Below, piece after piece: positions 14,109 through 21,203 of a stretch of 32,051 nucleotides of DNA. The translations under genes were made by a program, and so were the position numbers. Source of the DNA: CAZCJU01 sp964498965. GTDB taxonomy: Bacteria; Bacillota; Clostridia; Oscillospirales; CAG-272. The notes beneath the pieces were generated by a model. It was not told where the DNA came from and ran no database searches. It was given only the letters and a program-made list of their open reading frames with translations. Each line of letters opens with the position of its first letter. Positions within the stretch are counted from its first letter, which is position 1. Location of the stretch: contig CAZCJU010000014.1 of NCBI GenBank assembly GCA_964498965.1, positions 1 through 32,051 of the forward strand, read 5' to 3'.

Positions 14109-15503
14109 ATGAAACTTACTTACGGTGTGAAGGACAGACCGCCTTTCGGCAGCCTCGTCATTTTTGCCATTCAACAGCTTCTTGCAATCATGACCGCTAC
14201 GCTCGTCGTTCCCGTTATTGTAAACGGTAACTATCTGACCGATAAGGGACAAAGCCTTGGCATGAGTCCTGCCGCAGCACTTTTCGGAGCGGGCGTCGGT
14301 ACTATAGTATATCTGATCTTTACCAAATTCCGTTCACCGGTATTTCTCGGCTCATCATTCGCCTTTATCGGCTCAATGACCTCAGCTGTTTGCGGTGCGA
14401 TATCCATGCAAGCCGGATACGCCGGCATGATAATCGGTGCGATAATGGCGGGACTCGTCTATGTCCTGATAGCCGTTATCGTTAAATTGGTAGGCGTAAA
14501 ATGGATAGACAAAATAATGCCGCCTGTCGTTATCGGTCCCACAGTTGCGATAATCGGTCTTTCGCTCGCTTCGAATGCGGTGAGTGATTTCACAAAAGGT
14601 AATGTAACCGATGCCGAGGGCGTAACTCTTTGTTCTCCGCTTGTAGCGGCACTGTGCGGTGTCGTTACAATCATAGCTACGGTCGTTGCCTCCACTTACG
14701 GCAAAAAAATGATGAAGATGATTCCTTTTATCATAGGCATCCTTGCCGGTTACGCTACCGCCGCTATACTTACCGTGATTGGCAACAGTGCGAATATAGA
14801 TGCACTTAAAATACTTAATTTCGGAGTTTTTTCGGGATTGCTTGAAAACGGTAAAGTAACCGTAAATACATTTTTCGAGCTTCCGCCACTCACTTTCCAA
14901 GAAGCCATGAAAGGTTTTAGGGAAGTAGATTCTCAATTCATCGCAAGCCTTGCTATGGCGTATGTTCCCGTAGCATTCGTTGTATTTGCCGAGCATTTGG
15001 CAGACCATAAGAATATCTCTTCCATAATTGAAAGTGATCTGCTTGAAGATCCCGGCTTGCACCGCACGCTTTTGGGCGATGGTGTCGGTTCGATCTTCGG
15101 TGCGATATTCGGCGGTTGCCCGAATACTACGTATGGTGAAAGTATAGGTTGTGTGGCTATATCCGGAAACGCTTCCGTGGTGACTATCTTTGCAACCGCT
15201 ATTGCCGCAATACTCGTTTCTTTCTTCTCTCCGTTTGTCGCTTTTGTAAATTCCATTCCGTCGTGCGTAATGGGCGGAGTTTGCACAACACTTTACGGAT
15301 TTATAGCAGTGTCGGGTCTTAAAATGATCAGTAACATCGACTTGGGAAAAAATAAAAACCTGTTTGTTGTATCGGTGATCCTTATTGCCGGCGTCGGCGG
15401 CTTGACACTTGAGTTCGGTAAAGTACAGCTCACCTCGGTTGCCTGTGCGTTGATCCTCGGTATAATAGTGAACCTCATTCTTTCGAAAAGCAAGGAAGAA
15501 TAA
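14109..15503 (+). CDS. uraA: Uracil permease (NCS2 family)
   Basis: An inner-membrane uracil importer, probably proton coupled. The 464-residue protein is hydrophobic throughout, with about 14 membrane segments. The family signature is clear: FAEHLADH, DLLEDPGLHRTLLGDG and CPNTTYGESIG. NTTYGE is the uracil-type signature; xanthine permeases usually carry a different motif there. GGAGG lies about 8 bases before the ATG. It is a single-gene unit with its own promoter and terminator. No PyrR-type leader is visible, so if pyrimidines regulate it, the control is by another route. Confidence 0.92.
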   Translation: MKLTYGVKDRPPFGSLVIFAIQQLLAIMTATLVVPVIVNGNYLTDKGQSLGMSPAAALFGAGVGTIVYLIFTKFRSPVFLGSSFAFIGSMTSAVCGAISMQAGYAGMIIGAIMAGLVYVLIAVIVKLVGVKWIDKIMPPVVIGPTVAIIGLSLASNAVSDFTKGNVTDAEGVTLCSPLVAALCGVVTIIATVVASTYGKKMMKMIPFIIGILAGYATAAILTVIGNSANIDALKILNFGVFSGLLENGKVTVNTFFELPPLTFQEAMKGFREVDSQFIASLAMAYVPVAFVVFAEHLADHKNISSIIESDLLEDPGLHRTLLGDGVGSIFGAIFGGCPNTTYGESIGCVAISGNASVVTIFATAIAAILVSFFSPFVAFVNSIPSCVMGGVCTTLYGFIAVSGLKMISNIDLGKNKNLFVVSVILIAGVGGLTLEFGKVQLTSVACALILGIIVNLILSKSKEE

Positions 15504-15515
15504 AATAAATTTCGG

Positions 15516-15544
15516 GAAGACTGTGAAAACGGTCTTCTTTTTTT
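15516..15544 (+). terminator. Intrinsic terminator of uraA
   Basis: Stem GAAGACT (15516-15522) with GGTCTTC (15531-15537), one G-T pair, an 8-base loop, then seven T residues. It begins 13 bases after the uraA stop. Confidence 0.87.
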
Positions 15545-15554
15545 GTCTAAACTC

Positions 15555-15583
15555 TTGAAATTCTCAAACGGATGGTATATAAT
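15555..15583 (+). promoter_or_regulatory. Sigma-A promoter of the flavin reductase-like gene
   Basis: TTGAAA (15555-15560) and TATAAT (15578-15583) with a 17-base spacer, immediately after the uraA terminator. Transcription should start close to 15590, leaving a leader of about 15 bases. Confidence 0.87.
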
Positions 15584-15605
15584 AATATAAAAAAACGGAG
15601 AAAAT

Positions 15606-16193
15606 ATGTCAAAGGTAATATGGAAGCCCGGAACACTTTTAGCACCGGTTCCTCCGGTCATGGTGACCTGCGGCGATATGGAAAACTCGAATATCATTAC
15701 CGTTGCTTGGTGCGGAATACTCTCCTCCGATCCGCCGAGAGCATATGTGTCGATCAGACCGAGCCGTCATTCATATGAGATCATAAAAAATACAAGAGAA
15801 CTTGTTATTAATCTGCCTACCGAAAAAATGGCATATCAATGTGATTGGTGTGGTATACGTTCCGGAAGAGATGTAGATAAATTCGAAAAAACAAAGCTTG
15901 AAAAAGAAAAAGGAGATAAAGTGAATTGCCCCGTTATAAAGCAATCCCCGTTATCCCTTGAATGTAAAGTGATCGATATAATACCCATGGGAAGCCATGA
16001 TGTGTTTGCTTGTGATATTGTGGCGATCGATGTCGATGAAGAACTTATAGATAAACAGGGCAAACTGCATCTTGAGCGTGCCGGACTTATCGGATATTGC
16101 CACGGAACGTATTACTCGCTCGGCAGATCACTCGGCAAATTCGGATTTTCCCACGCTAAGAAGAAGAATCAAGGTAAGCCTCGACACGGTTGA
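15606..16193 (+). CDS. Flavin reductase-like, FMN-binding split-barrel protein
   Basis: The 195-residue protein matches the flavin reductase/flavoredoxin family, which binds FMN in a split beta barrel. PVPPVMVTCGD, NIITVAWCGILSSDPPRAYVSIRPSRHSYEII and ELVINLPTEKMAYQCDWCG are the visible family segments. In related proteins these hold the flavin and use NAD(P)H or exchange electrons with a partner. The physiological partner is unknown here. CGGAG lies 6-7 bases before the ATG. Its last 38 bases overlap the tail of trmB on the other strand, and there is no terminator between the two. Confidence 0.88.
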   Translation: MSKVIWKPGTLLAPVPPVMVTCGDMENSNIITVAWCGILSSDPPRAYVSIRPSRHSYEIIKNTRELVINLPTEKMAYQCDWCGIRSGRDVDKFEKTKLEKEKGDKVNCPVIKQSPLSLECKVIDIIPMGSHDVFACDIVAIDVDEELIDKQGKLHLERAGLIGYCHGTYYSLGRSLGKFGFSHAKKKNQGKPRHG

Positions 16194-16797
16194 TCTTTAT
16201 ACCCGCATTTACAAAGTTCCGCTCGTATTCCGTCATTACGTTATCTGCGGCGTATTGACTTGAGTGAAGATCTCGTGTTATCGCCCTCAGCTTAAAACCG
16301 CTTGCTTCAAGTTGCTCAAGCGAGAAGTCAAACAGCTGTGAATTGTCCGTCTTGAGAAAAAGCTCTCCGTCGGTTGTCAAAAGCCACTTGTATATGTCGA
16401 GAAATCCGCTGTGCGTCAGCCGACGCTTTGCGTAACCTTTTTTCGGCCACGGGTCGGAAAAATTCAAATATATACGTTTAATACTGTGATACGGAAGAAT
16501 CTCGTTGAGCGTTTTCGCATCCGCACAAAGAAATCTTACGTTGCCAAGCTCGTCTGCGGCTGTTTTTTCGGCACATACCACAAGCACGTCCGATACACGC
16601 TCGATTGCAATGAAATTGATGTTCGGATCTTTCTTCGCGTTTGTACATATAAAGTTGCCTTTGCCGCAACCGATCTCGATATGTACCGGATTTTTGTTAC
16701 CGAACGCTTCGCCGAAATCTTTGACCGGCACTTCAAGTGCGAATGCCTTGCATTTCTCAAGCCTTTCGGCTCCGTGTTTTTTTCTTCTTACTCTCAT
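16156..16797 (-). CDS. trmB: tRNA (guanine-N7)-methyltransferase
   Basis: Methylates G46 in the variable loop of tRNAs using S-adenosylmethionine. The 213-residue protein begins MRVRRKKHG, has the SAM motif IEIGCGKGNF, then FIAIERVSDV, and the family hallmark NFSDPWPKKGYAKRRLTH followed by LKTDN and the TEYERNF end motif. Length is normal. CGGAG lies about 8 bases before the ATG. It is transcribed toward the flavin reductase-like gene, and the two 3' ends overlap by 38 bases, so their transcripts are antisense to each other at the ends. Confidence 0.95.
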   Translation of the reverse strand: MRVRRKKHGAERLEKCKAFALEVPVKDFGEAFGNKNPVHIEIGCGKGNFICTNAKKDPNINFIAIERVSDVLVVCAEKTAADELGNVRFLCADAKTLNEILPYHSIKRIYLNFSDPWPKKGYAKRRLTHSGFLDIYKWLLTTDGELFLKTDNSQLFDFSLEQLEASGFKLRAITRDLHSSQYAADNVMTEYERNFVNAGIKINRVEAYLDSSS

Positions 16798-16932
16798 ATT
16801 TAATCTCCGTTTGAAATCTTATTTGGACAATAAATGTTTTTTGTCGGCCGTCACCTGTACGCTGTGGTTATAGTGCAATTATTAAATTTTCGTTAAAATC
16901 TCGTCAGAGGTATACCATTCTTAAAATTTTTA

Positions 16933-16941
16933 TGCTATACT
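16933..16941 (+). promoter_or_regulatory. Possible extended -10 promoter for the DUF1700-like gene
   Basis: TGCTATACT (extended -10) stands about 75 bases before the TTG start at 17017. No good -35 lies 17 bases upstream. The divergent region 16798-17016 must also hold the trmB promoter, which I cannot place with confidence. Confidence 0.35.
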
Positions 16942-17016
16942 GTAAATTGTATCACAGAAAAATGAAAAAGTAAACAGTTCAATTATAAAAAAACGTTTAT
17001 AAAAGGGGGAATTTGC

Positions 17017-17919
17017 TTGACAAAAGATGTTTTTCTGTCAATGATCGAGCATTCGCTGACCGATGCCGGAATGCCCAAGGAAAAAGTGGACGAGAGCATC
17101 GCACATTTTAACACAAGCTTTTCGAAAATGAGCAATGAAGAGTTTGAAAAAAAAGTATCACAGCTCGGAGGCATCGAAGTGATTTCCGAACGTGTTGTAT
17201 CCAATTACAAAAAGAGTGTTCGGAAAAAGACTCGGATGGAGCAAGACGAAAATGAGGAAACAGACGATGCGGCGGGCAATGCCGAAGATGCCGATGAAGC
17301 GAAAAAATCCGCCGAAGTAGGCGATGCAAACGAAATCGTCGAAGCTTCTGCCGAAAGCAAACCCGAACAAAAACAAAAGCAAAGCATAAGCGAGCTGTTG
17401 ACGGAAGATGACGATACGGTAAAACCGAAGCCCAGAAAGAAAACACCTGTTCCTCAAAACGACGCAACAAAAAACGGCAAATCGAAAAACGGAAAAACTA
17501 AAAATAAAAATTCCGCTTCAAATATTCAGCCGGGCGTGTTTGCCGCAACTCCCGTAGCTGCGTTGCTGATGATCATTGCAGTTGCCTGCTTCGCATTCCT
17601 TTACGGTGCGGTCGGTGCGATCGTTGTGGTATTTGCCACATTACTCGTATTGCTTTCGGCATCAGGAACGGCACTTGCTATAGTTGCGATAATATACGGT
17701 ATCACACAGCTGACCGTTTCAAAGGGTGCGGGACTGTATGAGATAGGGATAGGTATTGTTGCGGGCGGTGTTACACTTTTCTTCGGAATACTTATGTATA
17801 ACTTCATCGTAAGATTAGCCCCGTTCCTGTTCAAAAAAATGCTTGTGCTTTTCAAATTCGTTTTCAGAAAAATTAAGCTGCTTTTTTCCGTAATAAAGGA
17901 GGCATGTGATAAGAGATGA
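17017..17919 (+). CDS. DUF1700/HAAS-like membrane protein
   Basis: A 300-residue protein with an N-terminal helical domain (about 1-66, MTKDVFLSMIEHSLTDAG...GGIEVISERVV) resembling the HAAS domain of DUF1700 proteins. A long charged, low-complexity linker follows (about 70-168, first acidic and then Lys/Asn rich), then three to four membrane segments (about 175-266) and a basic amphipathic tail. Such proteins usually pair with DUF4097 proteins, as here, and are often controlled by a PadR regulator, which is absent. The start is TTG, supported by AGGGGG 7 bases upstream; the next ATG would remove part of the first helix. The stop overlaps the next start by 4 bases. Function is unknown; an envelope or stress role is only a guess. 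Confidence 0.78.
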   Translation: MTKDVFLSMIEHSLTDAGMPKEKVDESIAHFNTSFSKMSNEEFEKKVSQLGGIEVISERVVSNYKKSVRKKTRMEQDENEETDDAAGNAEDADEAKKSAEVGDANEIVEASAESKPEQKQKQSISELLTEDDDTVKPKPRKKTPVPQNDATKNGKSKNGKTKNKNSASNIQPGVFAATPVAALLMIIAVACFAFLYGAVGAIVVVFATLLVLLSASGTALAIVAIIYGITQLTVSKGAGLYEIGIGIVAGGVTLFFGILMYNFIVRLAPFLFKKMLVLFKFVFRKIKLLFSVIKEACDKR

Positions 17920-18887
17920 AGCCGGTTTCGATATTGTTTCTTATTGTATCCGTGTTTTTGATCATAGGCGGTATACTGACCTGTTGTGTCGGCATGATCG
18001 CCGCAAAAGCGGAAAATATGCCTCTTTACGATTATGTGAAGAACGAGAACGGCGATACAGAGAACGAGTTCAGCTTTGAGGACGGTGAGGTCAGCAGAAT
18101 CTTGATCGATGTCGATGAAGCGGATATTGAAATAATCTGCGGCTCCGACAAAAATAAAGTGGTAATTAAAAATATTACTTCAAGTAGCCTTACCTCGAAT
18201 TTCGAATGTAATATTCAAAATAAAACACTCGCCATAGAAGATGCAAGCTTGTTTTCGCTTACCTCGATCGCTCAGGGGAAATTTAATTTCAAGGGTTTCA
18301 GATACAGCATAAAATATCTTACCGATAAAGATAAGATACAGGGGCTTGATAAAAAAATAACGGTATATGTTAAGGATATCTGCGACATTAAAGCGTTTGA
18401 TATAACAACGGACAAGGGTAATGTAACGCTCGGCAATTATGTAAACGATTCCGATTATAATATCACACTCGGAGAGGGTACTTTGACACTGAGCGATATT
18501 CAAACAAATTCCAATATCAAGTGCCGAATAACCGAAAAAGGCAATATCGTCCTTTCCGATGTTAAAGCCGGCATCACCGATCTGTCGTCAAAAGAAGGAA
18601 ATATCAATTGTAAAATAATATCAAATGAAATAAAATGTGAATCCGGAAACGGAAATATTACTCTCGGCATCGGAAAAAAGCTCGATGAATACAATTATCG
18701 CCTTGATTCGCTCATGGGGAAGATCGTTCTTAACGGCATCGACAGAGATAATTACTATGAAGCACATGATGCCAATTTGACGTGCGAGATAGATGCGGTA
18801 GCCCCGAACGGAAACATAACGGTCGAGCCGTATGTTTTCGGTCAGACGGAAACCGATACGTCGGGCGGCGAAAGCTCTGTTGAATAA
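17916..18887 (+). CDS. DUF4097-type beta-strand repeat protein, membrane anchored
   Basis: The 323-residue protein has an N-terminal hydrophobic segment (about 5-28), so the rest probably lies outside the membrane. From about 58 onward it consists of short repeated beta strands with GNxxLxD-like turns (for example DKGNVTLGNY, GEGTLTLSD, EKGNIVLSDV, GNGNITLG), the pattern of DUF4097/DUF4098 beta-helix proteins. It is coupled to the DUF1700-like gene by an ATGA overlap. The pair is a recurrent Bacillota module, probably forming a membrane complex, with no established biochemical function. No terminator is visible behind it. Confidence 0.8.
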   Translation: MKPVSILFLIVSVFLIIGGILTCCVGMIAAKAENMPLYDYVKNENGDTENEFSFEDGEVSRILIDVDEADIEIICGSDKNKVVIKNITSSSLTSNFECNIQNKTLAIEDASLFSLTSIAQGKFNFKGFRYSIKYLTDKDKIQGLDKKITVYVKDICDIKAFDITTDKGNVTLGNYVNDSDYNITLGEGTLTLSDIQTNSNIKCRITEKGNIVLSDVKAGITDLSSKEGNINCKIISNEIKCESGNGNITLGIGKKLDEYNYRLDSLMGKIVLNGIDRDNYYEAHDANLTCEIDAVAPNGNITVEPYVFGQTETDTSGGESSVE

Positions 18888-18896
18888 CAAAATTTC

Positions 18897-18980
18897 CCAT
18901 GTAATATTCGAACAGATCCGTGTTATAATAACCGTGGGATCAAAAGTCCCGAATCCGTATCAATTCTGAATATTACACGG
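18897..18980. repeat. 13-base inverted repeat flanking the DUF378 gene promoter
   Basis: CCATGTAATATTC (18897-18909) and GAATATTACACGG (18968-18980) are inverted copies with one mismatch, 58 bases apart. They bracket an extended -10 box and the likely transcription start of the DUF378 gene. A smaller GGGA/TCCC hairpin lies between them. Confidence 0.7.
18921..18929 (+). promoter_or_regulatory. Extended -10 promoter for the DUF378 gene
   Basis: TGTTATAAT carries a perfect TATAAT with TG in the extended position. I do not see a good -35 at 16-18 bases. The leader would be about 65 bases and contains the right arm of the 13-base inverted repeat. Confidence 0.45.
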
Positions 18981-19000
18981 AAAGGTTTTAGGGTATTGTT

Positions 19001-19216
19001 ATGCTTGACCGTATAGCATTGATTCTTGTTATAATCGGAGCGTTAAATTGGGGAAGCATAGGACTTGTAAATTTTGATATTGTTGGCTGGATATTCGGCG
19101 GACAGAGTGCCGTAGTCAGCAGAATAATATTCGTAGTCGTTGCTTTGGCAGGCTTGTGGTGCATATCTCTTTTGTTTAGAAAAAGAGAACGTATCGCACT
19201 TGAAGATGCCGATTAA
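19001..19216 (+). CDS. DUF378 small membrane protein (YuzA-like)
   Basis: A 71-residue protein with two membrane segments (about 4-28 and 38-60) and a short basic-acidic tail. The sequence ALNWGSIGLVNFDIVGWIFGG is characteristic of DUF378, a widespread family with no known function. The ATG at 19001 has a moderate AGGG ribosome-binding site. It stands alone, downstream of the inverted-repeat promoter region. Confidence 0.88.
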   Translation: MLDRIALILVIIGALNWGSIGLVNFDIVGWIFGGQSAVVSRIIFVVVALAGLWCISLLFRKRERIALEDAD

Positions 19217-19277
19217 ATACGCTCAAAGCCCGCATTTGTGCGAGAACAACGAGAACAAAATGAATTAATGATTATTG

Positions 19278-19318
19278 AGTCGGTCATGTGAGTTGTCAAA
19301 TGACCGACTTAATATATT
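19278..19318 (+). terminator. Hairpin between the DUF378 and methyltransferase genes, possible terminator
   Basis: A perfect 10-bp stem, AGTCGGTCAT (19278-19287) with ATGACCGACT (19300-19309), has a 12-base loop, followed by an AT-rich stretch ending in five T residues rather than an immediate T-tract. It ends about 20 bases before the next ATG, so it could instead affect translation of that gene. No other promoter for 19331 is obvious. Confidence 0.5.
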
Positions 19319-19330
19319 TTTGGGTTAATT

Positions 19331-20512
19331 ATGAGTGAAATATACGAAATACTTTCAGGCTGTATAAATAATAAGACATTGAAAAAAGCGGTGTTTTCAA
19401 AGCCGATCGATAAGGACGTGATACGTGCTACGGCAAAAATCGTGAAGCTGTCAAAGGGATATTTTGTTTGTGTCGAAAAGCAAACAAAGGACGGAAAAGC
19501 AGTACATAGAAATATACCGCTTGTCGAAAGCACCGCAGAGCTTGAACAAATGATATGCGAAGAATACCGTTCTTTAAATATTATAGATATAGGCGGTATG
19601 GCAGAAGTGTTGAGGTCGAAATCAAATAATTTTCGAGTGATAAATAAGATCAGACAAAGTAATGAAACAAATGAAATTTCGGAAAATAATAGAAAAAAGA
19701 ATTATATTTTTCCGGAAGGACAAATATTCGATTTTTTAGTTTTGCTCGGCATATCCGCACCCGACGGTCGCGTGCATGACAAAAAGCAATCTAAATTTCG
19801 ACAGATCAATCGTTTTGTCGAGATCATTTCCGATGTGTCAGATAATTTGGGCGATAATATCGTCGTATGGGATCTTTGCTGCGGAAAAAGTTATTTGACT
19901 TATGCGGCGTACTATTATCTTACGTTCATTGAAAAGAAAAACGTGAAAATGTACGGAGTCGATTTAAAAAAGGATGTCGTGGAATATTGTAACGATACCG
20001 CACAAAAGCTCGGATGGAACGGATTGAAATTCGTTTGCTCCGACATAAATGAATGGCAAGGCGAAAAAGCCGATCTTGTAATTTCACTTCATGCCTGTGA
20101 CGTCGCGACTGATATCGTACTTGCCAAGGCTGTCAAGTGCGGCACTAAAGTCATTCTTTCTTCTCCGTGCTGTCAGCATGAGCTTTATTCAATGCTCAAC
20201 TCCGCAGAACTGTCATTTATCACAAAATATCCGATGCTGAAAAAGAAACTGTGCGAATGCGTGACGGACGCATTGCGTTGCGAATTGCTTGAGGCTTTCG
20301 GCTACAGTACAACGACGCTTGAATTTATAGACCCTGAAGAAACACCGAAAAACATCATGATACGAGCGGAATTTAATGGCATAAGCGATGTAAACAAGCA
20401 ACGGAGAATAGAAAAGTATTCCGAAATATGCTCGAAGTTGAATGTCGAACCGAGAATGAAAAAAATATTAATAAATAAAAATATTGAGAGAAAAAACAAA
20501 AATGAAGTTTGA
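19331..20512 (+). CDS. SAM-dependent methyltransferase, METTL25/GSTCD-like
   Basis: A 393-residue protein. The C-terminal half is a class I methyltransferase: motif I reads VVWDLCCGKSYLTYAAYYYL (179-197 region), an acidic motif II follows in YGVDLKKD, then SLHACDVATD (252-261) and SPCCQHEL (278-285). The HAC-D-ATD and PCCQHE segments match the METTL25/GSTCD-like group. The N-terminal 130 residues are a separate domain that may bind the substrate, probably RNA or protein; the substrate is not known. The ribosome-binding site is weak. Its last 11 bases overlap the next gene. Confidence 0.8.
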   Translation: MSEIYEILSGCINNKTLKKAVFSKPIDKDVIRATAKIVKLSKGYFVCVEKQTKDGKAVHRNIPLVESTAELEQMICEEYRSLNIIDIGGMAEVLRSKSNNFRVINKIRQSNETNEISENNRKKNYIFPEGQIFDFLVLLGISAPDGRVHDKKQSKFRQINRFVEIISDVSDNLGDNIVVWDLCCGKSYLTYAAYYYLTFIEKKNVKMYGVDLKKDVVEYCNDTAQKLGWNGLKFVCSDINEWQGEKADLVISLHACDVATDIVLAKAVKCGTKVILSSPCCQHELYSMLNSAELSFITKYPMLKKKLCECVTDALRCELLEAFGYSTTTLEFIDPEETPKNIMIRAEFNGISDVNKQRRIEKYSEICSKLNVEPRMKKILINKNIERKNKNEV

Positions 20513-20978
20513 AAAAGAATATCTTAATGCGTTCATAAACATTGCCCTGGGAATTATGTTTATAATATTCCGTACTTCCGTGATTTCAGCCGCTATAACT
20601 TTTTTAGGCGTGTGTGCGATAATACTCGGCGTAATCGATTTTATGAACAAACAAACGACATTGGGAGCTATAAAATGCATCTGCGGCGTTGCCGTTTTGT
20701 TGTTTGGTCGGATTGTCATATCTCTTGCGATCGTCATACTCGGTTTTGCTCTGATCGCAATGGGCGTGTTTCGTATTATCGAAACACATGATCTTATGCC
20801 GGTAAATGCAACAACAACGGAAAAATTGATATCGTATGCGAAGCCCTGCGTGTCTGTCGTTGCGGGAATTTGTCTTATGTTCAACTACGGCGGCGTGATC
20901 GAGGGACTGTTTATAGTGGTCGGCATATTACTTATCATCGACGGTACATTGAGCATCTCTCTTAAATCTAAAAAATAA
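20502..20978 (+). CDS. DUF308-like small multi-spanning membrane protein
   Basis: A 158-residue protein with about five to six hydrophobic segments and paired repeats of the form ITFLGVCAIILGVIDF and IVILGFALIAMGVFRII, each followed by a short hydrophilic turn. This is the pattern of the HdeD/DUF308 family, linked to acid stress in E. coli but uncharacterised in Bacillota. I chose the ATG at 20502. An in-frame TTG at 20484 has no better ribosome-binding site. It overlaps the methyltransferase gene by 11 bases. Confidence 0.75.
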   Translation: MKFEKEYLNAFINIALGIMFIIFRTSVISAAITFLGVCAIILGVIDFMNKQTTLGAIKCICGVAVLLFGRIVISLAIVILGFALIAMGVFRIIETHDLMPVNATTTEKLISYAKPCVSVVAGICLMFNYGGVIEGLFIVVGILLIIDGTLSISLKSKK

Positions 20979-21012
20979 TCGTTTGGATTACGGTCACCAA
21001 TATGGAGCTTTT

Positions 21013-21087
21013 ATGAATAAGATACTCATGTTAGTTTTAACAACTATACCGTGCCTGAAGTGCCGTCGGACGCAGTGCGGAGAATGA
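21013..21087 (+). CDS. Possible 24-residue peptide gene
   Basis: A short reading frame, MNKILMLVLTTIPCLKCRRTQCGE on translation in two parts (hydrophobic 1-13, then a Cys-rich basic tail 14-24 with CLKC), sits in an otherwise gene-free stretch. GGAG lies 6 bases before the ATG, which is well placed. The peptide would be a small membrane or signal-like peptide, or a leftover of a decayed gene. With 24 codons it could be chance. Confidence 0.28.
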   Translation: MNKILMLVLTTIPCLKCRRTQCGE

Positions 21088-21104
21088 TTATCGCAGACCG
21101 ACCG

Positions 21105-21133
21105 TTAAACCGTTAATATGAAAAGTCTATAAT
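21105..21133 (+). promoter_or_regulatory. Candidate promoter upstream of the EF-hand/DPxxY gene
   Basis: A perfect TATAAT (21128-21133) stands 17 bases after a poor -35 (TTAAAC, 21105-21110). The leader to the ATG at 21204 would be about 65 bases. A direct repeat of CCGTTAA overlaps the -35 (from 21103). A second, extended -10-like box (TGTGATAAT) ends at 21181. Confidence 0.35.
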
Positions 21134-21203
21134 TGAGCGGAAACAGTTGATCTATTTTAACACTTCAACTAATGTGATAATAGATAATAAAGAGGAAGTC
21201 CGA

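Noticed and set aside
17017..17022. TTGACA as a -35 promoter box
   Set aside because: It is the TTG start codon and next codon of the DUF1700-like gene, and no -10 box follows at the right distance.
21147..21203. 19-residue extension at the start of the EF-hand/DPxxY protein
   Set aside because: It lacks a ribosome-binding site, while GAGGAAG precedes the ATG at 21204.
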